64,000 nt of DNA from Mycolicibacter sp. MU0083 (GTDB lineage: Bacteria > Actinomycetota > Actinomycetes > Mycobacteriales > Mycobacteriaceae), in assembly GCF_963378075.1 (NCBI RefSeq), contig NZ_OY726394.1, positions 3,906,001-3,970,000 on the forward strand, read 5' to 3'. The translations under genes were made by a program, and so were the position numbers. The notes below the pieces were generated by a model. It was not told the origin of the DNA and did not search any database. It saw only the letters and a list, made by a program, of their open reading frames with translations. Shown here in pieces: positions 45,201-53,152 of the stretch (the stretch's first letter is position 1; each line of letters begins with the position of its first letter).

Positions 45201-48200
45201 CGGTACCACCGGTGAATCCGGCAGTGCCATTGCCGTTGGCGTCGGTGATACCCGCGACGCTCGCACCGACGCCGCCGACACCGCCGGCACCACCGTTGCC
45301 GAACGCTGCCGCGTCACCACCGGCACCACCGACACCACCGGCCTGACCGGTCAAACCATCACTGGCCAACCCGACACCGGCACCACCGTTACCACCGGCC
45401 GCACCATCACTGTGCAGACCGGCCTCACCGGCGCCACCATCGCCACCATCGGCGTTCGCGTCCACACCGGCACCACCGACACCACCGACACCGGCAGCGC
45501 CACCATCGGCACCGTCACCACCACGACCACCGTTACCGGCGGCATCAAAGCCACCGCCACCCAGGCCCGCACCACCGGCGGCAGCCAGACCCGCGTCACC
45601 ACCGTCACCGGCGTCACCACCGGCACCACCGTCACCGGCCGCCGACGCGCCACCGGCACCACCGGCACCACCGGCGCCACCGGCACCGGCCGCACCACCA
45701 TTGCCACCGGCCTCGCCGGCCACCGTCGCATCCGCCGCCGCGCCACCGTTACCACCGGTCGCACCCTTGCCGCCGGCACCACCGGCACCACCGGTACCCG
45801 AGTTGCTACCCGCAGCACCACCGGCACCACCGGTACCACCGGCGCCGCCGACACCACCCGCGGTGCCATCACCGTTGATGTCGGTGATACCCGCCGCACC
45901 TTCGGCACCCGCACCACCGGCACCACCGGCACCACCGTTGCCGTCGGTGGCCGCGTCACCACCGGCACCACCGACACCACCGGCCTGACCGGTCAAACCA
46001 TCACTGGCCAACCCGACACCGGCACCACCGTTACCACCGGCCGCACCATCGCTGTGCAGACCGGCCTCACCGGCGCCACCATCGCCACCATCGGCGTTCG
46101 CGTCCACACCGGCACCGCCGACACCACCGACACCGGCAGCGCCACCATCGGCACCGTCACCACCACGACCACCGTTACCGGCGGCATCAAAGCCACCGCC
46201 ACCCAGGCCCGCACCACCGGCGGCAGCCAGACCCGCGTCACCACCGTCACCGGCGTCACCACCGGCACCACCGTCACCGGCCGCCGACGCGCCACCGGCA
46301 CCACCGGCACCACCGGCGCCACCGGCACCGGCCGCACCACCATTGCCACCGGCCTCGCCGGCCACCGTCGCATCCGCCGCCGCGCCACCGTTACCACCGG
46401 TCGCACCCTTGCCGCCGGCACCACCGGCACCACCGGTACCCGAGTTGCTACCCGCAGCACCACCGGCACCACCGGTACCACCGGCGCCGCCGACACCACC
46501 CGCGGTGCCATCACCGTTGATGTCGGTGATACCCGCCGCACCTTCGGCACCCGCACCACCGGCACCACCGGCACCACCGTTGCCGTCGGTGGCCGCGTCA
46601 CCACCGGCACCACCGACACCACCGGCCTGACCGGTCAAACCATCACTGGCCAACCCGACACCGGCACCACCGTTACCACCGGCCGCACCATCACTGTGCA
46701 GACCGGCCTCACCGGCGCCACCATCGCCACCATCGGCGTTCGCGTCCACACCGGCACCACCGACACCACCGACACCGGCAGCGCCACCATCGGCACCGTC
46801 ACCACCACGACCACCGTTACCGGCGGCATCAAAGCCACCGCCACCCAGGCCCGCACCACCGGCGGCAGCCAGACCCGCGTCACCACCGTCACCGGCGTCA
46901 CCACCGGCACCACCGTCACCGGCCGCCGACGCGCCACCGGCACCACCGGCACCACCGGCGCCACCGGCACCGGCCGCACCACCATTGCCACCGGCCTCGC
47001 CGGCCACCGTCGCATCCGCCGCCGCGCCACCGTTACCACCGGTCGCACCCTTGCCGCCGGCACCACCGGCACCACCGGTACCCGAGTTGCTACCCGCAGC
47101 ACCACCGGCACCACCGGTACCACCGGCGCCGCCGACACCACCCGCGGTGCCATCACCGTTGATGTCGGTGATACCCGCCGCACCTTCGGCACCCGCACCA
47201 CCGGCACCACCGGCACCACCGTTGCCGTCGGTGGCCGCGTCACCACCGGCACCACCGACACCACCGGCCTGACCGGTCAAACCATCACTGGCCAACCCGA
47301 CACCGGCACCACCGTTACCACCGGCCGCACCATCGCTGCTCTGGCCGGCCTCGCCCGCCGCGCCGTCAGCCCCGTTGGCGTTCGCGTCCACACCGGCACC
47401 GCCGACACCCGCGACACCGCCGGCACCACCATCGGCACCGTCACCACCGCGACCACCGCTACCGGCCGCGTCGCCGCCGCCCCCGCCGAGGCCCGCACCA
47501 CCGGCCGCGGCCAGGCCCGCCGCGCCACCGTCACCGGCGTCACCACCGGCACCACCGTTGCCGGTGGCCGACGTGCCACCGGTGCCGCCGGCACCACCTG
47601 CACCACCGTTTCCGGCGTTGCCGCCGGCGCCACCCGCGGCACCATCCACGGTCGCATCGTCGGCAGCACCGCCGTCGCCACCGATACCACCCTGGCCACC
47701 GGCACCGCCGATGCCACCGTCACCGGCGTCGGTGCCACCGGCACCACCGGTACCACCGGCGCCGCCCGCACCGGCGTTGCCACCGGCGGTTCCGTCGCCG
47801 TTGCCGTCCGTGCTGCCATCGGTGCCGTCGGCACCGCGGCCACCGGCACCACCGGCGCCACCGTTGCCGCTGGCGGCCGCGTTACCACCGGCACCACCGA
47901 CTCCACCGGCCTGACCGGTCAAACCATCACTGGCCAACCCGACACCGTCGCCGCCGGCGCCACCCGCACCGCCGTTGCTACCGGCACCGACCTCGCCCGC
48001 ACCACCGAGGGCGCCGCCATCGGTACCACTGCCGGCCGCACCGGCCGCGCCGCCGTTCGCACCGTTACCACCGACACCACCGGCACCGGCCGCGTCGAAG
48101 TCGCCGCCGCCCAAGCCCTTGCCACCGTCGGCCGCCTCACCGGCCGCGCCACCGTTGCCCGCGTCGCCACCGGCGCCACCGGCACCGATGGTCGAGGTAC

Positions 48201-50601
48201 CACCGGCGCCACCGGCTCCACCGGTTCCACCGGCACCGGCGTCGCCGCCGCGGCCACCGGTTCCACCGGCGACCGACGCGTCGTCTGCCGCACCACCGTT
48301 GCCGCCGGTACCACCGGTACCGCCGGCCCCGCCTACGCCGCCCGTGCCGGAGTTGGTGCCTCCGGCGCCACCGGTGCCTCCGGCGCCACCGTTACCGCCG
48401 GTCCCGCCGGCCGTCCCGTCACCGTTGATGTCGGTCTCGCCGTGCACGCCGGTTGCACCCTGGCCACCGATACCACCGGCGCCACCGTCACCGTCGGTCC
48501 CGGCGTCGCCGCCGTTGCCGCCGCGGCCACCGTCCTGGACGGTGCCATCGGCGAGCACCTCGCCCTTACCGCCGGCGCCACCGGCACCACCGTTACCCGC
48601 GGCGCCATCCGCGCCGACGGCGCCCGAGGCCGCCGTCGCCGAACCGCCGCTGGAGCCACCGGCACCACCGGCACCACCCTGTCCGGCCACCGAGTCGGCG
48701 GCGCTACCGCCCTTACCGCCGGCACCGGCCGCCGCCTGGGTGTCGCCCGGGGCGGCGCCACCGGCACCGGCACCACCGGCACCACCGTTACCCGCGGCCC
48801 CACCGGCGCCACCGTCGCCACCGATGCCACCGGCGCCGTGCGCGCCGGCCGTGCCGTGCGTCGACGCGCCACCGGCGCCACCGGCGCCACCGACACCACC
48901 GACACCACCGTTGCCGGCCGTGTTGTCCGCGTCGCCACCGTCGCCGCCGTCTTCACCGGAACCGGCTGCGGCATCGATACCCGCAGCACCGTCGGCGCCC
49001 GCGCCACCGACACCACCGGTACCACCGCGGCCACCGACACCACCGGCACCACCGTTACCGGCTTCGGAGCCACCGGCACCACCGGCGCCACCGACACCAC
49101 CGGCACCACCGGCCAGACCCGTCGTGCCATCACCGTTGACATCGGTGTATCCGGCCATGCCTTCGGCACCGGCGCCGCCGTTACCGCCGGCACCACCGTT
49201 GCCCAGCGAACCACCGTCACCACCGGCACCGCCGGCACCACCTGCGGTTCCGGCGACGGTCGCGTCCGCGCCGTCGCCACCCCGACCACCGTCACCGCCG
49301 CCGGTCGCCGCCTCGCCTACCGAACCCGCAGCGCCATTGGTCGCACCGGCACCACCGGCACCGGCCGCACCGGCCACACCCGCGTCACCACCGCGACCAC
49401 CCTGGCCACCGTCGATGTGCGTGGCATCACCGTCGGCACCGTCACCACCGTCGCCACCGACACCGGCCGCACCACCGTTGCCACCGTCACCGCCGTCACC
49501 GGTCTTGCCCGAAGAACCGAGCAGACCACCGGCACCGCCGGCACCACCGGCACCACCCTTACCGCCGACGCCACCGTCACCACCATCACCGGCATCGCCG
49601 CCCGCGCCACCCGGGGTGACCGCATCGCTACCGTCAGCGCCGTTGCCGCCGTTACCGCCGTCGGCGCCCTGGCCGCCGGCACCGCCCTGGCCGCCGGACC
49701 CGATCAGCCACGAACCCTTACCACCGGCACCACCGGCACCACCGTTGCCGCCGGCATTGCCGAACTGACCGTCTAGAGCGAGAGTGCCGACGACACCGTC
49801 CGCGCCGGCCAGGCCGAGGGCGCCGTCACCACCGACACCACCGTTACCACCAACGCCATAAGCAAAACCGATACCGGCACCACCGGCACCACCAACACCA
49901 CCATCACCACCATTGACACCAGTGCCACCAGCGCCACCATCACCGCCGACACCCATGAACCAACCACCGGCACCACCAGCACCACCATCACCACCATTGA
50001 TACCGGCACCACCAGCACCACCATCACCGAAACTACCCGCCGCACCACCAGCACCACCGGTGCCATCAGCAGCCGTCCCACCGGCACCACCATCACCGAA
50101 CCACAGACCACCAGCACCACCGGCAGCCTCAGCCAGCGTGCCCCCATCGACACCGTCCTCACCGTTACCGATCAGCAGCGTGCCAAAACCGAAGATATTG
50201 ATGAAGTCCGCAACCGACGACCCGAACGAACTGTCCAGGAAATCCTGACCGAACTCATGCAACGGGTCATAGAACAACGACCCGAACCAATCATCAGCAG
50301 CCGCCGAACCCGGCACCAACGCCAACGACGAATCAAACGACAAACCCACATTCGACAGCAACGGCTCCCACGACTCACCGTCGAAAATCGTCTCCCACGA
50401 CCCCGGCGAACCCAGATCCGCAAACGCCTCCGTCAGATCCGCACCAAACCAGTCCAGATCATCGGCCCGCGCCACCGGCGCCCCCGCCAACGGCGCCATC
50501 CCGAACGCCAGAAACGCGCCAACGGCACTGCTAGCGCCCAGAAGCCGTCGGCCGCGCCGACCCTGCTGACCGTTGCCGGAAGTGTTACGCCGTACCGCCA
50601 T
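39262..50601 (-). CDS. giant PE-less PGRS protein 2 (3779 aa)
   Basis: Start ATG 50601 has AGGA 8-9 nt upstream; ATG 50628 is possible but lacks a ribosome-binding site. A basic start (RRGRRLLGASS), a hydrophobic stretch to about 46 (VARA) and then DDLDWFGADLTEAF repeat the architecture of PGRS 1. The rest is about 3600 residues of PGRS repeats, including four consecutive 214-residue units (642 bp), three of them almost identical. At 11.3 kb it is the largest gene in the window. It is expected to be exported and repetitive on the surface; copy number of the units may vary between strains. It lies 84 bp downstream of a GjpA-like gene on the same strand and is convergent with acyltransferase 2. 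Confidence 0.85.
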   Translation of the reverse strand: MAVRRNTSGNGQQGRRGRRLLGASSAVGAFLAFGMAPLAGAPVARADDLDWFGADLTEAFADLGSPGSWETIFDGESWEPLLSNVGLSFDSSLALVPGSAAADDWFGSLFYDPLHEFGQDFLDSSFGSSVADFINIFGFGTLLIGNGEDGVDGGTLAEAAGGAGGLWFGDGGAGGTAADGTGGAGGAAGSFGDGGAGGAGINGGDGGAGGAGGWFMGVGGDGGAGGTGVNGGDGGVGGAGGAGIGFAYGVGGNGGVGGDGALGLAGADGVVGTLALDGQFGNAGGNGGAGGAGGKGSWLIGSGGQGGAGGQGADGGNGGNGADGSDAVTPGGAGGDAGDGGDGGVGGKGGAGGAGGAGGLLGSSGKTGDGGDGGNGGAAGVGGDGGDGADGDATHIDGGQGGRGGDAGVAGAAGAGGAGATNGAAGSVGEAATGGGDGGRGGDGADATVAGTAGGAGGAGGDGGSLGNGGAGGNGGAGAEGMAGYTDVNGDGTTGLAGGAGGVGGAGGAGGSEAGNGGAGGVGGRGGTGGVGGAGADGAAGIDAAAGSGEDGGDGGDADNTAGNGGVGGVGGAGGAGGASTHGTAGAHGAGGIGGDGGAGGAAGNGGAGGAGAGGAAPGDTQAAAGAGGKGGSAADSVAGQGGAGGAGGSSGGSATAASGAVGADGAAGNGGAGGAGGKGEVLADGTVQDGGRGGNGGDAGTDGDGGAGGIGGQGATGVHGETDINGDGTAGGTGGNGGAGGTGGAGGTNSGTGGVGGAGGTGGTGGNGGAADDASVAGGTGGRGGDAGAGGTGGAGGAGGTSTIGAGGAGGDAGNGGAAGEAADGGKGLGGGDFDAAGAGGVGGNGANGGAAGAAGSGTDGGALGGAGEVGAGSNGGAGGAGGDGVGLASDGLTGQAGGVGGAGGNAAASGNGGAGGAGGRGADGTDGSTDGNGDGTAGGNAGAGGAGGTGGAGGTDAGDGGIGGAGGQGGIGGDGGAADDATVDGAAGGAGGNAGNGGAGGAGGTGGTSATGNGGAGGDAGDGGAAGLAAAGGAGLGGGGGDAAGSGGRGGDGADGGAGGVAGVGGAGVDANANGADGAAGEAGQSSDGAAGGNGGAGVGLASDGLTGQAGGVGGAGGDAATDGNGGAGGAGGAGAEGAAGITDINGDGTAGGVGGAGGTGGAGGAAGSNSGTGGAGGAGGKGATGGNGGAAADATVAGEAGGNGGAAGAGGAGGAGGAGGASAAGDGGAGGDAGDGGDAGLAAAGGAGLGGGGFDAAGNGGRGGDGADGGAAGVGGVGGAGVDANADGGDGGAGEAGLHSDGAAGGNGGAGVGLASDGLTGQAGGVGGAGGDAATDGNGGAGGAGGAGAEGAAGITDINGDGTAGGVGGAGGTGGAGGAAGSNSGTGGAGGAGGKGATGGNGGAAADATVAGEAGGNGGAAGAGGAGGAGGAGGASAAGDGGAGGDAGDGGDAGLAAAGGAGLGGGGFDAAGNGGRGGDGADGGAAGVGGVGGAGVDANADGGDGGAGEAGLHSDGAAGGNGGAGVGLASDGLTGQAGGVGGAGGDAATDGNGGAGGAGGAGAEGAAGITDINGDGTAGGVGGAGGTGGAGGAAGSNSGTGGAGGAGGKGATGGNGGAAADATVAGEAGGNGGAAGAGGAGGAGGAGGASAAGDGGAGGDAGDGGDAGLAAAGGAGLGGGGFDAAGNGGRGGDGADGGAAGVGGVGGAGVDANADGGDGGAGEAGLHSDGAAGGNGGAGVGLASDGLTGQAGGVGGAGGDAAAFGNGGAGGVGGVGASVAGITDANGNGTAGFTGGTGGNGGQGGAGGTTAGNGGAGGNAGRGGNGGAGGAGADASVVDTDGGNGGNAGNGGQGGVGGQGGDATDGLGGAGGAAGDGGDAGTAGVGGVGLGGGGGTNAGNGGAGGDGADGGAAGTAGLGGTGTDGAAEAGAAGNDGVGSDGGAGGQGGAGAGLISGTNTGQGGGTGGAGGNAALVGTGGAGGHGGTGATVHGITDVDGNGTDGADGGNGGTGGVGGAGGTVSGDGGVGGNGGAAGHGGNGGSGADGTAGTDAVAGSGGDGTDGGDAGDGAVGGNGGTGGNGGFGGTATNGAAGAEGVGGAGGNAGDAGNAGNGGNGGHGAGGGTADQAGSGGSGGQGGVRGEAGASAGQGGWNASLTEQAAEGAAGAAATGGNGGAGGNGGAGITRADGTAQDGGHAGDGGAAGPVGVGGAGGNGGAGSAGIAGIDGVVDGAGNGGSGTDGTAGGAGGNGGKGGDGGTESGDAGAGGAGGAGGAGGRGGHGASGTSAQSAAFGSGLAGGDGGHGGDGGSGAMGGHGGQGGVGGTATDGNDGAAGIGGNGGQGGAAGNAGNGGNGGNGAGGGSNAAAGRGGNGGDGGDRGDFGLGGKAGLSGDGQKAVDGGNGGAGTGGNGGNGGRGGSGQLLANGNPQHGGIGGAGGDAGTYGNGGAGGFGGAGSIGGNGANGTAASVDGRNGQSGGNGGDGGAGGAGGTISGDGGAGGGAGLAGNGGNGGNGFVGKAGLDAIAGTGGVGSDGGDGGNGGNAGNGGNGGNGGAGGTATNGKAGVGGFGTVGGNGGNAGNGADGGDGGDGAGGGVNALAGSGGNGGHGGDIGTAGTGGTGGANADGTHRADGIDGAAATHGGDGGNGGNGGNAVGSHQAGGKAGNGGDGGNIGDGGNGGNGGHGTIGAAGSTGGDGHGTDGAIGTAGALGGNGGAGGSISGNGGNGGNGGNGGSGGTGGNGAAGVNGGHGGNGGAGGDAASGADGGQGGSAVNGLAGNGGNGGNAGIAGNGGTGGNGAGGGVNAAAGNGGNGGAGGDRAAAGLGGAGGTGSGGPGIDGTDGSLSGGGNGGNAGHGGLGQLLVDGTSQAGGNGGIGGAAGTIGNGGAGGNGGAGALGANGVIDGSGNGTDGSNGGAGGNGGVGGAGGSISGNGGAGGRGGTGGTGGVGGVAQGTDGQSAAAGSGADGQDGGDAGISGNGGVGGHGGAGALGGAATNGTQGAAGAGGIGGNGGAGGAAGRGGNGGDGAGGGSDLVAGDGGDGGSGGYAGFGGAGGNGGIGGNSTIAADGKAGADGDVSTGNGGAGGKGGSGVLIGGVAQAGGAGGTGGDAGAVGNGGAGGAGGAGASGTNGTTDGSGNGIDGISGAMGGQGGDGGAGGTVSGNAGVGGAGGHGGSGGNGGNGAVGVNGAAGGHGGAGGDAAAGGAGGAGGSAINGAAGVGGNGGNAGNAGNGGTGAAGSGGGVNHVAGNGGNGGAGGDRAAVGAGGAGGVGSGGPAADGNDGALGTGGNGGAAGNGGTGQILADGFAQTGGNGGNGGAAGTVGTGGAGGDGGAGAAGTHGITEASGDGTNGVGGGDGGSGGNGGAGGTVSGDGGRGGVGGTGGAGGNGGDAADGLAGADAAAGSGGNGGNGGDATGTAGDGADGGTGGNGGYGGSATNGAAGADGAGGVGGAAGSAGNAGDGGRGGHGAGGGGGAVAGSGGNGGNSSSTAGAVGTAGAGGWDGDHTTQAAGGAAGVAGSTGNGGAGGNGGTGSNATSTTAAQAGGDGGVGGDAALHGNGGAGGQGGAGGQGLAGTTGTTGTTGGERAVGGTGGIGGDGTAGAAGGAGGAGGASGTESGNSGAGGKGGAGGSGGNGGDGGVGGKGGTGSKGNTAGAGGTGGTGGVGGTGGSAGAGGASGALRNGDGSAGGVGADGADGKGGNGGTGGKGGVGGNGSTGKNGWSAGGGGKGGTGGTGGASGSGLPGGTGSAGANGGNASGTDSATPGQGGAGGTGGKGGGS
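45349..47916. repeat. 642-bp tandem repeats within PGRS 2
   Basis: The sequence GGTCAAACCATCACTGGCCA starts at 45349, 45991, 46633, 47275 and 47917, an exact 642-bp period (214 codons). Units 1 and 3 look the same where compared; unit 2 differs from them at two noticed sites, both synonymous. Unit 4 (from 47275) is clearly diverged. Confidence 0.85.
49824..50533. repeat. near-identical N-terminal module shared by the giant PGRS genes (copy 2)
   Basis: Ungapped counterpart of 37541-38250. The best match ends near the signal peptide; the extreme N-termini and upstream regions are only loosely similar. Confidence 0.8.
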
Positions 50602-50664
50602 TTGGGATTTCCTATCTGTGTGGCCCACAGTTGTGCTCGTGTTGTCTGTCGATTAGTTCTGGAT

Positions 50665-50692
50665 CGGCTGGCCTGATCAGCAGGCTCAGCCG
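50665..50692 (-). terminator. hairpin at the end of GjpA-like protein 2
   Basis: CGGCTGGCCTG and CAGGCTCAGCCG pair with one bulged base and a 5-nt loop, overlapping the stop codon. No U-tract follows, so it may only attenuate read-through into PGRS 2. Confidence 0.35.
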
Positions 50693-53103
50693 GTGTAGCC
50701 CAACGCTTCGGCGATCTGGTTCGGAATGTCGTTGAACCACTCGGCCGCCAGACCGAAGAATTCGCCGTTGATGCTGAGCAGACCCAGATCTGTCAGGCCC
50801 AATCCGTCCAGCAATCCGTTGATGTCGAGGGTCCCGAAGCCGAGGTCGGTCAGCAGCGAGTCGATCGTGACGCCGTCGAGCCCGAGGCTGGAGACGATGG
50901 TGTTCAGATCGTTGCTGTCCAGGCCCAGCCAGCCGAGCAGGGTGCCCAGGGTCGGGTCGCCCAGGATGGACGTCATCACGTCGGTGATGAAGTCGTCGAT
51001 GTGGACCTCGTCGAGGCCCAAGCCGCCGAGCATGCTGCCGATCGAGACACCGCCGAGCAGGTCTTCGATGGCGTCGTTGAGGTGCTGGTCGCCCATCCCC
51101 AGGCCGTTCAGCAGGCCCTCGATCGAGATGCCGCTCAACCCGAACCGGTCGATGACCATGTCGAGGTCGATGTTGTTGAAGCCCAGGTTGTTCAGCATCT
51201 CCTGGATGTTCATGTTCTGCAGCCCGAGGCTCTCGATGAAGCTCTGCAGGCCGATGCTGCTCATGCCCCAGTCGGTGAACAGCTCCAGGACCGAGGTGTT
51301 GGCCAAGCCCATACCGTCGAAGATGCTGACCATCAGGTCGTTCAGGGTCGGGTTGAAGCCCAGGTCGGTGAGGAACTCCTCGAGCGTGACGTTGCCGCTC
51401 AGGTCGCCCAGTTCGCCGAAGAGCCAGCCCAGGTCCATGCCGCCGATGCCGACGGCGCCGACGAGTTCGGTGAGGGTGGCGTCGTAGAGCCCCAGGTTCT
51501 CCAGGGTCTGCCCCACCGTGTTGGTGCCCAACAGGGCGTTCAGGGTCGGGTTGCCGATCTTGTCGACCAGCGAGGCCATGTCCTCGGGGAACCCGGGGAT
51601 CTGCGATAGCGGGGTGTCGCCGACCGGAACCGTCTCGCCGGGCAGGTAGACCGTCGAGAGCATCTCGGTCATCTTGATGTCGAGGAACGGGGTCTCCGGC
51701 GGGATGCCGAGGGTGTTCTCCCCGATCGTCATCTCCGCCATCAGCTCGCCCAGCGTCATCGAGCCGAAGTCGGCCATCATGTCGTCGAGAGTGGTCCCGG
51801 GCGGGAACATTCCGGCGAACAGGTCCAACAGGCCGGTGTCACCGGTGAAGTCCGGGCCCATCATGCCGCTGTTCAGCATGTCGATCAGGGTCTGCTCGCC
51901 CATCTCGCCGAACAGCATGGTGATCCCGGAGCCGATGGTCACGTCGCCCAGTCCGAGTTCGGCGAACAGATCGGTCAGCGGCGGGTTGCCCAGCGAGTCG
52001 GTGATCAAACCGCCCACGGTCCAGGTCGGGTCGACCAGGCTGGACAGCGATTCGCTGCCCTGCGCGCCGAGGAATTCCTTGATCAGACCGCCCACGGTGG
52101 CGCCCTCACCGAGGAAGCTCATGACCAGGTCGGTGAGCGTGGGGTTGCCGATGTCGACCCCGGGCATGTTGAGCAGTGCGATCAGCAGGCTGGCGATCGA
52201 GTCCTCGGGGTCGATGCCACCGAGATCGGTCAGCAACTCCGCCATGCTGGGGTTGTCGATGCCGGCGCCGTGCAGCAGGCCGATCAGCAGTTCGGAGAGC
52301 TGCTGGGTGCCGATGCCGAACTCGTCGAGCAGGTCCACCGGTGTCATGTGGCCGTAACCGGCACCGTCGAGCAGGTCGAGGATCAGCGTCTCCAGCGGGA
52401 CGTTGCCGATGCCGGCTTGATCCAGCAGGTCGATCAGGGTGGTGTCGCCCATGCCGGACAGGTCGACCACGCTACCGATGTCGAAGTTCGCGTCGATCGA
52501 CTGGCCCGGAGTCAGCAGCCCGTTGAACAGCGGGATGCTGAGGTCGCCGGAGCTGAAGCCCTGGGTGCCGTTGAGGAAGGCGTCAAGCAGTGTGGCCGGC
52601 GCGCCGAGCAGAGCCGACAGCGCGCCCATCGGGTCGCTGAAGTCGAAGATCTGGTCGATGAGCTGCTGGGAGGCGGCGAACATCGCCATCCACGGGCCGA
52701 GGCCGGCGAGCAGTGAGTTGATCCACAGCGGCAGTTCGATGTCGATCTGCGCCGGGAACGGCATGATCTGGACGCCGATGCTGGGCATCGCGTTGGTGAA
52801 GATGTTGATGACGTCGGGGATGCCCGAGATCGCCTGATCGGGGTGGGTGAAGATGTGCTGCAGCAGGCCCCACATGTCGACCGAGTTCTGGTTCAGCGCC
52901 TGCAGGTTGGCCACCGTGTTGTTGAACAGGTCGGTGTAGGCCGAGAAGAAATCGCCGTCGGCGGTGAGTGCGACGGACCGGTGCTGCACTGCCGAAAGCT
53001 GTTGCAGCTGCGGCAGGTTCGACGCCACGGTCGGTACCGCGACGAGCCCCGCTCCGACGACGGCCAGACCGGTGGTGATGTAGGGACGAAGTGTTTGCTG
53101 CAT
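50686..53103 (-). CDS. GjpA-like repeat protein 2 (805 aa)
   Basis: Start ATG 53103 (MQQTLRPYITTGLAVVG) has GGGAGGG upstream. A signal-like hydrophobic segment (about 9-28) is followed by SVALTADGDFFSAYTDLFNNTVANL, a helical region and FLNGTQG...SIPLFNGLLTPGQ. About 550 residues of degenerate repeats of the type G-[IL]-G-[DN]-x-[TP]-[LM]-x-[DE]-L-[LI] then follow (for example IDLLDQAGIG, LTDLVMSFLG). The end is FFGLAAEWFNDIPNQIAEALG. N- and C-terminal blocks are shared with the upstream neighbour. The GjpA porin assignment rests on the N-terminus only; the repeats resemble neither PGRS nor PPE-MPTR. It is 49 bp downstream of GjpA-like protein 1, probably in one operon. Confidence 0.65.
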   Translation of the reverse strand: MQQTLRPYITTGLAVVGAGLVAVPTVASNLPQLQQLSAVQHRSVALTADGDFFSAYTDLFNNTVANLQALNQNSVDMWGLLQHIFTHPDQAISGIPDVINIFTNAMPSIGVQIMPFPAQIDIELPLWINSLLAGLGPWMAMFAASQQLIDQIFDFSDPMGALSALLGAPATLLDAFLNGTQGFSSGDLSIPLFNGLLTPGQSIDANFDIGSVVDLSGMGDTTLIDLLDQAGIGNVPLETLILDLLDGAGYGHMTPVDLLDEFGIGTQQLSELLIGLLHGAGIDNPSMAELLTDLGGIDPEDSIASLLIALLNMPGVDIGNPTLTDLVMSFLGEGATVGGLIKEFLGAQGSESLSSLVDPTWTVGGLITDSLGNPPLTDLFAELGLGDVTIGSGITMLFGEMGEQTLIDMLNSGMMGPDFTGDTGLLDLFAGMFPPGTTLDDMMADFGSMTLGELMAEMTIGENTLGIPPETPFLDIKMTEMLSTVYLPGETVPVGDTPLSQIPGFPEDMASLVDKIGNPTLNALLGTNTVGQTLENLGLYDATLTELVGAVGIGGMDLGWLFGELGDLSGNVTLEEFLTDLGFNPTLNDLMVSIFDGMGLANTSVLELFTDWGMSSIGLQSFIESLGLQNMNIQEMLNNLGFNNIDLDMVIDRFGLSGISIEGLLNGLGMGDQHLNDAIEDLLGGVSIGSMLGGLGLDEVHIDDFITDVMTSILGDPTLGTLLGWLGLDSNDLNTIVSSLGLDGVTIDSLLTDLGFGTLDINGLLDGLGLTDLGLLSINGEFFGLAAEWFNDIPNQIAEALGYTG

Positions 53104-53152
53104 GACGCCCTCCCGGACGGAAGTTCCGAAGTTGCTGTACCGGTCTTGCCGC

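Noticed and set aside
19578..50601. CRISPR-like periodic repeats
   Set aside because: The periodicity comes from in-frame PGRS codons and lacks constant repeats with unique spacers; no cas genes are present.
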